Positions 37,591 to 46,786 of a stretch of DNA of 64,000 nucleotides are shown one piece after another. Below the pieces are notes generated by a model. That model did no database searches. It saw only the letters and a program-made list of their open reading frames with translations, and had not been told where the DNA came from. Origin of the DNA: Thermococcus gorgonarius (GTDB lineage Archaea > Methanobacteriota_B > Thermococci > Thermococcales > Thermococcaceae); the NCBI RefSeq assembly GCF_002214385.1, contig NZ_CP014855.1:372001-436000 (forward strand). The letters run 5' to 3'. The stretch's first letter is position 1. Each line of letters starts with the position of its first letter. The position numbers were made by a program, and so were the translations under genes.

Positions 37591-37636
37591 GAAGCACTGG
37601 ACGAGAAGTGGTCAGCTTGAGCTTCCAGAGGATTAA

Positions 37637-38122
37637 CTATCCCTTGCGCCGACTAGTTTTCTCAGATTCCTCTTTGCGTCTAGAAGATAAGGATTTTGCC
37701 AGATCCCTCTCACCCTTCTTCGCTGGCCTGAAGGTTATTGCCAGGAGGGGAGGTTCGCTTCCGATGTAGAGGGCCCTCTTTTCCCGGTTGAGGTAGAAGC
37801 AGTAAACGCCTTTGGGAACTAGGTCAAGGAATTTCCCTGGAACGGTCTTCCTCGCGAGCCTCCCATCGAAGAAGACGCACTCGTATGGATGTTTTATTCC
37901 TTCAACCCTGTTCTTAATCTCCTCCAGCGAAAGCCTCTCACAGTCGAGTTTAGCGCAGACGAGGCTCTTCCTTCCGTCCGTGAAAATCACGATCCTCCCG
38001 TTTACATCCATCCTGATCGAGCGATCCAAAAACTCCCAGAGCCTGGAATAAACCCTTTCGGGCTTCCTTCTCTTTGCGAGCCTCTTGATGAGCCTCTCCT
38101 TCGCGTGCCTCGTGAGGAGCAT
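37637..38122 (-). CDS. Conserved hypothetical protein
   Basis: This 161-residue basic protein has the N-terminal helical part [33 protein letters not shown]. Beta strands follow ([57 protein letters not shown]). The start [12 protein letters not shown] resembles the DUF4258/BrnT-like group, but the rest does not let me assign it. It is divergent from the DUF5658-like gene, with a 16-bp palindrome between them. Confidence 0.75.
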   Translation of the reverse strand: MLLTRHAKERLIKRLAKRRKPERVYSRLWEFLDRSIRMDVNGRIVIFTDGRKSLVCAKLDCERLSLEEIKNRVEGIKHPYECVFFDGRLARKTVPGKFLDLVPKGVYCFYLNREKRALYIGSEPPLLAITFRPAKKGERDLAKSLSSRRKEESEKTSRRKG

Positions 38123-38170
38123 GCTTGCGGTTACGTTAAGGGCTTTAAACCCTTGCTGGCCTACATGGGT

Positions 38171-38186
38171 ACCTACATATGTAGGT
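38171..38186. promoter_or_regulatory. Perfect 16-bp palindrome in a divergent promoter region
   Basis: ACCTACATATGTAGGT reads the same on both strands and lies 48 bp from one start codon and 53 bp from the other. A partial copy CCTACAT precedes it at 38160. TATA-like stretches flank it (GGGTTTAAAG for the minus gene; AAGTATTAAGA for the plus gene). It looks like an operator for a dimeric repressor; the protein is unknown. Confidence 0.5.
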
Positions 38187-38239
38187 TCTGACTAAGGCAG
38201 AAAGTATTAAGATTTAGCGAGAAGAGAGGTGTGGTTGAA

Positions 38240-38605
38240 ATGAAGGGTGGAATGAGGATGCTAAAATATGCCATCCTCTTCGCGGTGTTTTCGCTTATCG
38301 ACGCTCTAACTACATGGATAGGCACCCATAGGGGCTTCGCTGAGGCCAATCCGGTGCTGGCGGAAAGGTTATCGAATCCCCTCCTGTTTTTCGGGAGCTT
38401 TACGCTCTTCACGCTCCTCGGGGTGGGAGTCATAGCCTTCTCGTTTTATCTGGCTAAGAGAGTCCCGGCCATGAACTACTTCCCGGCGCTCTTTGTGGCC
38501 CTGAAGGCCCTTCCTGTGCTGAACAACCTCATCCTTCTAACTGGCCTCCCCCCGCTGAAGTTAACGTTAGCGGCAACGGCCCGGTGGCTTTTGGGCTTCG
38601 CATGA
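38240..38605 (+). CDS. DUF5658-like small membrane protein
   Basis: This 121-residue protein has four hydrophobic helices. The first contains the DUF5658 signature LIDALTTWIGTHRGFAEANPV (LDxxTT...NP). The function is unknown. ATG 38240 follows GAGAGGTG. Its C terminus ends 35 bp before hef on the same strand. Confidence 0.78.
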   Translation: MKGGMRMLKYAILFAVFSLIDALTTWIGTHRGFAEANPVLAERLSNPLLFFGSFTLFTLLGVGVIAFSFYLAKRVPAMNYFPALFVALKALPVLNNLILLTGLPPLKLTLAATARWLLGFA

Positions 38606-38640
38606 GAAGCTTTTTATTCTCCGCAATCGTTTTTGAAAAT

Positions 38641-41049
38641 ATGAGCTATCTCCGCAGGGATTTAATCGAGCCTCGCGTTTACCAGGAGGTCATCTACGCG
38701 AAGTGTAAGGAGCGAAACTGTCTCGTCGTCCTCCCCACGGGATTAGGGAAGACGCTCATAGCCATGCTCATAGCTGATTATCGGCTCTCAAAATACGGCG
38801 GAAAAGCTCTCATGTTAGCTCCGACCAAGCCCCTTGCAGTTCAGCACGCTGAGAGCTTTAGAAAGCTCTTCAACCTCCCGCCGGAGAAGATCAACGTCCT
38901 GACCGGCGAGCTTTCCCCTGAAAAGAGGAGGAAAATCTGGGAGGAGAGCGTTGTAATAACTGCCACACCACAGACGATTGAGAACGACGTCTTAACCGGT
39001 AGGATTTCCCTCGAGGATGTCGTCCTGCTCGTCTTCGATGAAGCCCACAGGGCCGTCGGCAACTACTCCTACGTCTTCATAGCGAAGGAGTACCTGAAAA
39101 CGGCAAGACACCCGCTTGTTCTGGGTCTAACCGCATCACCGGGAAGCGACGAGGAGAAGATAAGGGAGATAGTAAGAAACCTTGGAATAGAGCACATCGA
39201 AATAAGGACGGAAAGCTCGCCCGATGTGAAGCCTTACGTCCAGAAAATAGCCTTTGAGTGGGTCAGGGTTGATCTTCCTGGAATCTACAAGGAAGTCCGC
39301 TCAATTCTCAGGGAGATGCTGAAGGAGAGCCTCAAACCGCTCGCAAACGCTGGCCTCGTCAGTTCCGCTTCAGCGGACATACCCAAGAGGGAAGTCCTCC
39401 AGGCGGGTTCGAGGATAAACCAGGCGGTCGCTAAGGGCGACTACTCGCTCGGTTCCCTTATGAAGCACCAGGCGAAGGCGATGAAACTCCACCACGCCAT
39501 AGAACTCCTTGAAACGCAGGGTTTGACAGCTTTGAGAGCCTATCTGAAAAAACTCCGCGAAGACCGCTCCAAGTCGAGCAGGGAACTCATGGAAGACCCC
39601 CGCATGAGGAAGGTGATTTACCTCCTAGTTCAGGCAAAGGAACTCGGACTGGATCACCCGAAGATGGAGAAGCTGAAGGAGCTCATAAGGAGCCAGCTTG
39701 AGAAAAAGCCCGATTCAAAGATAATCGTCTTCACAAACTACCGTGACACCGGGAGGAAAATCATAGAAGAGCTTAGGGCCATGGGAATTTCGGCAGAGCG
39801 CTTCATAGGGCAGGCGAGTAGAGCTAATGACAGGGGGATGAGCCAGAGAGAGCAGAAGGAGATACTCGATAGGTTCTCCCGGGGAGAATTCAGGGTTCTC
39901 GTGGCGACCAGTGTTGGCGAAGAGGGCCTGGACGTCCCGGAGGTTGATCTCGTGGTTTTCTACGAGCCCGTGCCTTCGGCAATAAGGAGCATCCAGAGGC
40001 GCGGAAGGACGGGGAGACACAGGCCCGGAAAGGTCGTCATCCTGATTGCGAAGGGAACGCGCGATGAGGCCTACTACTGGAGCTCGAGGAGAAAGGAGAA
40101 GGGAATGTTCGAGGCCATAAAGAAAGTTGCCAGGGAGCTTGAGAAATCAAGACCGAAAGAGGAGAGGGTTGAAATAAGGGAAAAAGCCCCGGGGAGTGTT
40201 GAGATGAGCAGGGGAAAGATAACCCCCTTGGACGCGTTCCTGAAGCCGAAACGGGGGGAGAAGAAGGAATCCCCCAAGGCGAGTGAAAGTAAAGAAGAGG
40301 AAAGTCCGAAGGCCGAAAAAGGCAAAGCTGAAGTTGAAAAGCCCACAGAGGATGCCAAGGAACTCCCAATAAAGCCGGTCTTTGTTAGGAAGCCCAAGGG
40401 CATAGTCGTCTACGTTGACTCGCGCGAGCTGAGGAGCGGCATTCCAAAGCTTTTGAAGGAGCTTGGCGCGGAAGTCGAGGTCAGGACTTTGGACGTTGCC
40501 GATTATGTTGTCAGCGAAGAGGTGGGAATAGAAAGGAAGAGCGCTAACGATTTCATACAGTCTATCATAGACGGCAGGCTCTTCGATCAGGTTGAGAGGC
40601 TGAAAAGGGCTTACGAGAAGCCGGTAATAATAATCGAGGGCGAGCTCTACGGCATAAGGAACGTTCACCCCAATGCTATAAGAGGAGCTATAACAGCGGT
40701 AACGCTCGACTGGGGTGTTCCAATTCTGTTTTCCTCGGGCAAGGAAGAGACCGCACAGTTCATCTACTTGATTGCCAAGCGTGAGCAGGAGGAGAGGAAG
40801 AAGGAGGTTCGCCTCAGGAGCGAGAAGAAGGCCCTAACTTTGGCGGAGAGGCAGCGCTTGATAGTTGAAGGCCTGCCCAACGTCTCAGCGACTCTGGCGA
40901 AGAGACTCTTGAAACACTTCGGCAACGTGGAAAGGGTTTTCACTGCCACGGAGGAGGAGTTAAAGGAGGTCGAGGGGATAGGCGAGAAAAAGGCGAGGGA
41001 GATAAGGAAGGTCATTACCGCGCCCTACGTTGAAGAGGACAAAGCTTAA
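38641..41049 (+). CDS. hef: Hef helicase/nuclease (XPF/FANCM-like)
   Basis: This 802-residue fork-processing enzyme has an N-terminal SF2 helicase (LPTGLGKTLIAM about 32-43, DEAH in VFDEAHRAVG, QRRGRTGRHRPG late), a charged linker (about 515-580), and a C-terminal XPF nuclease domain (YVDSRELRSG, GIERKSANDFIQSIIDGRLFDQ). Tandem HhH motifs follow near GLPNVSATLAKRLL and VEGIGEKKAREI. It acts on stalled forks in hyperthermophilic archaea. I start at ATG 38641, where the family sequence begins. Confidence 0.97.
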   Translation: MSYLRRDLIEPRVYQEVIYAKCKERNCLVVLPTGLGKTLIAMLIADYRLSKYGGKALMLAPTKPLAVQHAESFRKLFNLPPEKINVLTGELSPEKRRKIWEESVVITATPQTIENDVLTGRISLEDVVLLVFDEAHRAVGNYSYVFIAKEYLKTARHPLVLGLTASPGSDEEKIREIVRNLGIEHIEIRTESSPDVKPYVQKIAFEWVRVDLPGIYKEVRSILREMLKESLKPLANAGLVSSASADIPKREVLQAGSRINQAVAKGDYSLGSLMKHQAKAMKLHHAIELLETQGLTALRAYLKKLREDRSKSSRELMEDPRMRKVIYLLVQAKELGLDHPKMEKLKELIRSQLEKKPDSKIIVFTNYRDTGRKIIEELRAMGISAERFIGQASRANDRGMSQREQKEILDRFSRGEFRVLVATSVGEEGLDVPEVDLVVFYEPVPSAIRSIQRRGRTGRHRPGKVVILIAKGTRDEAYYWSSRRKEKGMFEAIKKVARELEKSRPKEERVEIREKAPGSVEMSRGKITPLDAFLKPKRGEKKESPKASESKEEESPKAEKGKAEVEKPTEDAKELPIKPVFVRKPKGIVVYVDSRELRSGIPKLLKELGAEVEVRTLDVADYVVSEEVGIERKSANDFIQSIIDGRLFDQVERLKRAYEKPVIIIEGELYGIRNVHPNAIRGAITAVTLDWGVPILFSSGKEETAQFIYLIAKREQEERKKEVRLRSEKKALTLAERQRLIVEGLPNVSATLAKRLLKHFGNVERVFTATEEELKEVEGIGEKKAREIRKVITAPYVEEDKA

Positions 41050-41073
41050 TAACTCCGACGGAATCATTCAAAC

Positions 41074-41715
41074 ATGCGCCCTCAAGCTGGGAAAGATTCA
41101 GTGATCTACGTTGGAGCAACTTACGTCGGCAATTTTATCGACAAGGAGGTTATATTTGACATTTTCGATGAGGCAAACCGTTATTTCAAAGAAAACGATC
41201 TTCCCATCAGGTTCGTTTACTTCGGCAAACTTGAAGTTGGCCCGGGATACCTAATAAACATCCCAACCGAGGAGGGAAACGTTAAGGGTTATCCCCTTGA
41301 GGCCGTTATTGAGGCCCTCTACGCCAAGCTAGTGTCGGAGATCCAGCGGGACAGCTCTTTCCCAGTAAACAGGATATTTGGTCTGACTACTTTTCCCCTC
41401 GTTTCCAGAAACCCTTACTTCCACATTTACGAGAAGTTCCTGGGAATACAGCAGGAAATAACAGGGATGAGGATCATGGTTCTTTCAATTAAGCCCTTTG
41501 AGTCGGATAACCTTGTCCTGGTAAAGAACCGGGTTCTTAAGGGTGTGCTCCACGAGCTCGGCCACGGCTTTGGCCTTGAACACTGTTCCAACAGGTGCGT
41601 TATGAACCCGCCCCGCGACCTTGACGACTGGGACGGGAGGCCTCTGTCCTACTGCTCATCCTGCATGAGAAACCTCAGGAGTGCCCTTCTGGCTGAGATA
41701 ACCCTTAAAAAATGA
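41074..41715 (+). CDS. amzA: Archaemetzincin metalloprotease
   Basis: This 213-residue protein has the archaemetzincin motif HELGHGFGLEHC and a downstream second zinc site CVMNPP...CSSCMRN (CMN plus CxxC). The catalytic zinc is bound by the three His and polarised by Glu. The native substrate is not established in the family. The gene is 24 bp after hef and probably co-transcribed. Confidence 0.93.
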   Translation: MRPQAGKDSVIYVGATYVGNFIDKEVIFDIFDEANRYFKENDLPIRFVYFGKLEVGPGYLINIPTEEGNVKGYPLEAVIEALYAKLVSEIQRDSSFPVNRIFGLTTFPLVSRNPYFHIYEKFLGIQQEITGMRIMVLSIKPFESDNLVLVKNRVLKGVLHELGHGFGLEHCSNRCVMNPPRDLDDWDGRPLSYCSSCMRNLRSALLAEITLKK

Positions 41716-41787
41716 AGAGGTCGGAAACGGCAGGGCTCTTCATTGCCTTGCGGCTCGCCTAGCGAAATTCTCGTCATCCCTCCTCCA

Positions 41788-42357
41788 TCATCTAAGCCTC
41801 TGGTATGCGGCCCACATTCTCTGGACGACGGTTATCCACGCGAGTATTCCGACCAAGTAGACACCGTATTCCACGTATTTTGCCCCGGCAAGGGAAAACG
41901 CTATGATGATGAGCAGCCTCTCGGCCCTCTCAGCGATGCCAACGGCAAGCTTCCCAGATCCGGCGAGTTCAGCCCGACAGCGCTCGTAGCTCACCAGGTA
42001 GGCGCCCATGAACGTCAGGAACGCCCAGCGCCAGTCAGCCAAACCACCGAGGGCTATGCCGAACAGAAGGGCCCCGTCGCTTATCCTGTCGAGGGTGGAA
42101 TCCAGGAACGCTCCGAAGCGGCTTACCTTTCCGGTCATTCTGGCTAGGGTTCCATCGAGGGCATCTATGAGCGAGCCGAGGAGCAGAACAAGTGCAGCAA
42201 GCCTCGGCTCGCGGAGGTAGAACAGGTAAGCCCCTACAAGGCTTATCAGCAGTCCCAGAACGGTTATAGTGTTCGGAGTAACGCCAATTTTAGCGAGGGG
42301 CCTCACGATCGCTTCAAGGTACCCCTTAACGTTTTCTCTGTATCTGTTGAGCACCAT
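41788..42357 (-). CDS. CDP-alcohol phosphatidyltransferase (archaetidylinositol-phosphate synthase type)
   Basis: This 189-residue membrane enzyme has about six helices and the CDP-alcohol motif DALDGTLARMTGKVSRFGAFLDSTLD (Dx2DGx2ARx8Gx3Dx3D). In archaea this group joins CDP-archaeol to inositol phosphate or a similar head group; the exact acceptor is inferred. ATG 42357 follows GGTGGTAGGG. It lies 12 bp downstream of trm56 on the same strand. Confidence 0.88.
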   Translation of the reverse strand: MVLNRYRENVKGYLEAIVRPLAKIGVTPNTITVLGLLISLVGAYLFYLREPRLAALVLLLGSLIDALDGTLARMTGKVSRFGAFLDSTLDRISDGALLFGIALGGLADWRWAFLTFMGAYLVSYERCRAELAGSGKLAVGIAERAERLLIIIAFSLAGAKYVEYGVYLVGILAWITVVQRMWAAYQRLR

Positions 42358-42369
42358 CCCTACCACCGC

Positions 42370-42903
42370 TCAGAGCTCGATAACCTTCTTCCCTCTCTCC
42401 TGGGGGATTATTTTGAGCTTCGCGTTCTTGAACTCCTTTCTAAGGCCCTCACCATCGAGGAGCCTGTCGAGGAAAACGGCCAAAGCCGCAACCTCGCTGT
42501 GGGGCTGATTGCCTACGGCCACGTTATAGTCGGCTATTTCGTAAACTTCCCGCGGAACTTTCTCGGCTCCGACTACGACCATGACGTTCATCCCCGCTTT
42601 CAGCTCCTCCCTTATCGCTGGCAGGGCGTCGTCTATGTGAATCCCGTACATCGTCAGGTGAACTATAACTCCGCCGTTTTCCTTCCACTCTCTCATTGTC
42701 TTCTTCCAGCTCGGGTTGAACTCTATTTCAAAGGGGCCTCCCCATCTTCTCACGACGTCCTCAACGCTCTCCTTAACGTGTTCATCCTCTTCTGCCGCGA
42801 TTATTATCCTATCTGCCCCAAAGGCCCTCGCCGTTAAGGCGACGTGCGTTGTGATCCTCTTATCCCTCTCGGGCCTGTGTCCGAGTCTGAGTACTACTAT
42901 CAT
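42370..42903 (-). CDS. trm56: tRNA (cytidine(56)-2'-O)-methyltransferase Trm56
   Basis: This 177-residue SPOUT methyltransferase modifies C56 in the T-loop independently of guide RNAs. Visible motifs are [29 protein letters not shown] and the knot region [41 protein letters not shown]. The start is ATG 42903 after GGGGGAG. With TrmY at 2.1 kb, the window encodes enzymes for two adjacent T-loop modifications (54 and 56). Confidence 0.95.
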   Translation of the reverse strand: MIVVLRLGHRPERDKRITTHVALTARAFGADRIIIAAEEDEHVKESVEDVVRRWGGPFEIEFNPSWKKTMREWKENGGVIVHLTMYGIHIDDALPAIREELKAGMNVMVVVGAEKVPREVYEIADYNVAVGNQPHSEVAALAVFLDRLLDGEGLRKEFKNAKLKIIPQERGKKVIEL

Positions 42904-42927
42904 GCTCCCCCTCCGGCAACCTCTTAA

Positions 42928-43764
<837 letters not shown>

Positions 43765-43826
43765 ATGGTCGGCTCGGGCTGAGAAGGTTTATCTACCCTT
43801 ATCCAAAAATTTTAGTGGTGGATAAA

Positions 43827-44027
43827 ATGGGGGAAATAACTGTGAGGGTTTCAGTTCCGGATGGACTTGAGGAGGTATTTAAAAAGGAGCTGAAGGCCCT
43901 TTCAGCAGGCCTCTCACGGCTGAAGAAAAAGCCATCGGTTACCGTTGATGACGTCTTCGGCATTATGCCGTCCAAGAAGTCCGCAAAAGAGATGAGGTTG
44001 GAGATGTATGAAGAGTTATTTGGTTGA
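43827..44027 (+). CDS. Antitoxin of a VapBC-type pair, non-AbrB
   Basis: This 66-residue protein starts with a strand GEITVRVSVPDGLEEVFKKELKALSAGLSRLK, a ribbon-helix-helix-like pattern. A helical tail (SKKSAKEMRLEMYEELFG) for toxin contact follows. The start is ATG 43827 after GGTGG (GTG 43815 is an alternative). It overlaps the PIN toxin by 20 bp. Confidence 0.75.
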   Translation: MGEITVRVSVPDGLEEVFKKELKALSAGLSRLKKKPSVTVDDVFGIMPSKKSAKEMRLEMYEELFG

Positions 44028-44457
44028 TTCCTCAGTCATCCTTGAGGCTCTTAAAGGCAATCCTCGGGCAAAAGACATCCTCAAGAGTCTGGGGGAGAAT
44101 CCAAAATTTATAAACTCCGTGATATTCAGCGGGGTGCTTTTCATATTCCTGAAGAACATCACCGGAAAAAGCTACCTCTCGTTGAGGGGCAACAAAAAGG
44201 AATTTCTTAAGCATAGAGAGAAAATTTCCAAGCTCTACCGGTTTCTCAGGGAAAACTTTGTCGAAGTCCCATTGACCGAGGAGATAAGCGACATGGCATT
44301 TGAGTTGATGACAAAGCACGCGCTTCTTCCAAATGATTCGCTGATTCTTGCCACGGCAAAGTTCTACGGGCTAACATTGGTAACCCTTGACTCAGATTTT
44401 GAGGAACCGGCTAAAGCAGAGGAAATTTCCCTGTTTGGAGGTGAAGCTGATGGTTAA
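44008..44457 (+). CDS. vapC: VapC-type PIN-domain toxin
   Basis: This 149-residue PIN protein starts SYLVDSSVILEALKGN. It has a later acidic site LLPNDSLILATAKFYGLTLVTLDSDFEE. The middle is longer than in the other toxins of this window. It overlaps both its antitoxin gene and the start of the NMN adenylyltransferase gene (8 bp), so the module is embedded in a transcript with a housekeeping gene. Confidence 0.85.
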   Translation: MKSYLVDSSVILEALKGNPRAKDILKSLGENPKFINSVIFSGVLFIFLKNITGKSYLSLRGNKKEFLKHREKISKLYRFLRENFVEVPLTEEISDMAFELMTKHALLPNDSLILATAKFYGLTLVTLDSDFEEPAKAEEISLFGGEADG

Positions 44458-45016
44458 GCGCGGTCTCTTCGTCGGCCGCTTCCAGCCGGTTCACAATGGA
44501 CATATCAAGGCTCTCGAATTTGTTTTCTCGCAGGTCGATGAGGTGATAATAGGCATCGGAAGCGCCCAAGCAAGTCACACTCTCAAGAACCCCTTCACGA
44601 CGAGCGAGAGAATGGAGATGCTCATAAGGGCTTTGGACGAGGCAGGATTGACCAAAAAACGCTACTACCTCATCCCGCTCCCGGATATCAACTTCAACGC
44701 CATCTGGGCCACCTACGTGGTCAGCATGGTCCCGCGCTTCGACGTCGTCTTCACTGGAAACTCGCTCGTTGCCCAGCTCTTCCGCGAGAAGGGCTACGAG
44801 GTCATAGTCCAGCCCATGTTCAGGAAGGACATCCTCTCGGCGACCGAGATAAGGCGGAGAATGATAGAGGGCGAGCCCTGGGAGGAGCTTGTGCCTAAGA
44901 GCGTGGCGGAGTTCATAAGGGAAATCCACGGCGTCGAGAGGATTCAGATGCTCGCGACGAATCTTGAGAAGAACGAGAAAGAACTCCAGGCACCGATAAG
45001 GATTCCGGAGTTCTGA
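44450..45016 (+). CDS. nadM: Nicotinamide-nucleotide adenylyltransferase (archaeal NadM type)
   Basis: This 188-residue nucleotidyltransferase makes NAD from NMN and ATP. The GRFQPVHNGHIKALEF motif (about 8-23) binds ATP, IIGIGSAQASHTLKNPFTTSERMEM follows, and the ISxTxxR-type motif is ILSATEIRRRM. ATG 44450 follows GGAGGTGA. It starts within the VapC gene's last codons. Confidence 0.95.
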   Translation: MVKRGLFVGRFQPVHNGHIKALEFVFSQVDEVIIGIGSAQASHTLKNPFTTSERMEMLIRALDEAGLTKKRYYLIPLPDINFNAIWATYVVSMVPRFDVVFTGNSLVAQLFREKGYEVIVQPMFRKDILSATEIRRRMIEGEPWEELVPKSVAEFIREIHGVERIQMLATNLEKNEKELQAPIRIPEF

Positions 45017-45025
45017 GGTGGGAGT

Positions 45026-45490
45026 TTGAACCCTAGAAAACTCTTACTTCCCCTCTATTCCCTCCTTGTTTTAATCGTTGAGCTTGTCCTTGGAATGAGC
45101 TGGAAAATCGTTGATCTCTACATGAAGACCGAGAGAATAGGTGAGGCTCCGTGCGTTGCGTTCTACTGCACTGAGCCGAGCTGGGTTCTCGCGCTAGCCG
45201 TACTGCTCTCCCCCGTTCTCCTGGGCTACCTATTCGTTGAGAGGTGGGACTTAATCAGGGGGCACGCTAAAACTCATCTTCTCTTCGGCCTCCTCGTCCT
45301 CCCAGCCGGGATGTGCGGTCTCTCCTCCGGCGGTCTCCTCGGCGTTCTGTATTCCAACGTCCTCGCCGCCGGCCTTGCGTACTACCTCCAGGATGAGCAT
45401 TACAGGAGAAACCTTCCAGAACTGGCTCTAGTTTCAGTCACGTGGCTGTTCATTGGCCTCGTTTTAGCGCTCAAGCCATGGGCCTGCTGA
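45026..45490 (+). CDS. Polytopic membrane protein, unrecognised
   Basis: This 154-residue protein has four to five hydrophobic helices, a short extracellular-type loop with two Cys (PCVAFYCTE) and further Cys at MCGLSS and the C-terminal WAC. I do not know the family. The start is TTG 45026, supported by GAGGTGGGAG just before it. It follows nadM by 9 bp and is likely in the same transcript. Confidence 0.68.
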   Translation: MNPRKLLLPLYSLLVLIVELVLGMSWKIVDLYMKTERIGEAPCVAFYCTEPSWVLALAVLLSPVLLGYLFVERWDLIRGHAKTHLLFGLLVLPAGMCGLSSGGLLGVLYSNVLAAGLAYYLQDEHYRRNLPELALVSVTWLFIGLVLALKPWAC

Positions 45491-45542
45491 GTGCTCACCC
45501 CTGACCGGAAACCCTTTAGGATTGAGCAAACAAATAACCACC

Positions 45543-45983
45543 ATGCCCGGTGAAGACCTCGCCAGGGAAGTCCAGGAGCTCAAGAAGGCCCTCGAAGCGA
45601 TGAGGGCGAGCTTCGAAGTAGTCTCCAAGATGGCCCAGGCATACCTCAGGCTCCTCAACGTTTATGCGGAATATGGGGGCCTGAGCATAGACGTGGTAAT
45701 CCCTGAGATAAAGCACGACCCGATAGCTAGGGAGATTGTAAAGATTCTCTTCGACCTCAGGAGGGCGAACGTGAGCCAGATAGCGCGCGAGCTGAAGGGC
45801 AGGCGAGGAAAGGCCTCAAGGAACACGGTCCGGGCGAAGCTGGAGGAGCTTGAGAGGCTCGGTGTGGTGAAGAAGCTCCCTGCCGAAAGGGGCAAGGTCT
45901 ACGCCCTCTCCAGGGATGTGGTCAAGAGGTGGTTAGAGCTGATCGGAATGCCGATTAGGTTTGAGCAGACTAACGAGTATTGA
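45543..45983 (+). CDS. Winged-helix transcriptional regulator
   Basis: In this 146-residue protein an N-terminal coiled-coil segment (LAREVQELKKALEAMRASFEVVSKMAQAYLRLL) precedes a winged helix-turn-helix (REIVKILFDLRRANVSQIARELKGRRGKASRNTVRAKLEELERLGVVKKL). The coil could mediate dimerisation. It is followed 10 bp later by a helical protein with a Pro/His-rich tail, and then by a small basic protein, probably one operon. Confidence 0.85.
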   Translation: MPGEDLAREVQELKKALEAMRASFEVVSKMAQAYLRLLNVYAEYGGLSIDVVIPEIKHDPIAREIVKILFDLRRANVSQIARELKGRRGKASRNTVRAKLEELERLGVVKKLPAERGKVYALSRDVVKRWLELIGMPIRFEQTNEY

Positions 45984-45993
45984 GGTGGTTGAT

Positions 45994-46539
45994 ATGACGA
46001 ACGTTGAGGAAGTTGAGATTGAGAAGAAGGCCCCGGCCCAGCTTGAGGAACTCCTTAGGGAGCTGACTGAGGAGATGAAGCGGGCAAAGACCAAGGAGGA
46101 GCTTGAGGTACTTGAGAAGAAGGTGGAGATCGTGGAGGACCTCATAGAGGCCTACTACGGCGACAGGGACATCGAACAGGCGGCAAAGCTCATGGACAAG
46201 GTAGGACCGATGATAGAGGACATCCTTGAACCGCTGAAGAACCTCCTGAGCGAGCTCTACAGCCCTGAGAAGATGCAGGCCATGGGCAAAAGCGTGGCGG
46301 AGTTCTACAAGAACCTCGTCGAGGCAGGTATGGACAAGGAAACGGCAACCGAGCTCACCAAGGAGTACATGAAGAGCATCAACGCTCCCAAGGCCCTCCT
46401 TGAGGCATTGACTGGCCTGATGAAGGGAAAGGGTCTGCACCCGCCTCATCCACCGCACCCGCCGATGCCCCCCATGCCTCCCGAAGCACCGAGGCCGCCC
46501 AGAAGACCCGAGCATGAAGAGGAGAGGGAGGAAGAGTGA
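45994..46539 (+). CDS. Helical protein with a His/Pro-rich C-terminal tail
   Basis: This 181-residue protein has a charged helical body (about 1-145) and then a low-complexity tail of repeated HPP and MPP units (about 146-165), closing with RRPEHEEEREEE. The tail might bind metal or a proline-recognising partner; the function is unknown. ATG 45994 follows GAGGTGG. The stop overlaps the next GTG start, so the three genes from 45543 on are translationally close. Confidence 0.75.
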   Translation: MTNVEEVEIEKKAPAQLEELLRELTEEMKRAKTKEELEVLEKKVEIVEDLIEAYYGDRDIEQAAKLMDKVGPMIEDILEPLKNLLSELYSPEKMQAMGKSVAEFYKNLVEAGMDKETATELTKEYMKSINAPKALLEALTGLMKGKGLHPPHPPHPPMPPMPPEAPRPPRRPEHEEEREEE

Positions 46540-46778
46540 GAACCGCCCGTCCCTTTCTTAAATTTCTCTTCTTCCATCTTCCGAGAATCCTGTTTCAGGT
46601 TGCCGGCCTATTCCGGGTCATAAACCGGGGCAAGAGGGCCTTCAGGAAGGGCCTCGAGAGCGAAGACCTCCCAAAAGAGCTCGTCGAGGAGCTTCTGGGG
46701 GAGTTTGACCCCCTTGAGGGCTTTGGTCTGCGGGAGGTTTTGAGCTTTCCGAGGGGAAGGAAAAGGGGCAGGGGCTGA
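46536..46778 (+). CDS. Small basic protein with an N-terminal hydrophobic helix
   Basis: This 80-residue protein has a hydrophobic stretch (FLKFLFFHLPRILFQVAGLF) followed by charged helices (EDLPKELVEELLGEFDPLEGFGL) and a basic end (RGRKRGRG). The start is GTG 46536, overlapping the previous stop. Not recognised; the membrane-associated start and coupling suggest it works with the two genes upstream. Confidence 0.65.
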   Translation: MRTARPFLKFLFFHLPRILFQVAGLFRVINRGKRAFRKGLESEDLPKELVEELLGEFDPLEGFGLREVLSFPRGRKRGRG

Positions 46779-46786
46779 TCAATGTC

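Noticed and set aside
41716-41787. Box C/D RNA in the gap after archaemetzincin
   Set aside because: A GATGATGG-like C box is visible on the minus strand but no CTGA box follows at a suitable distance.
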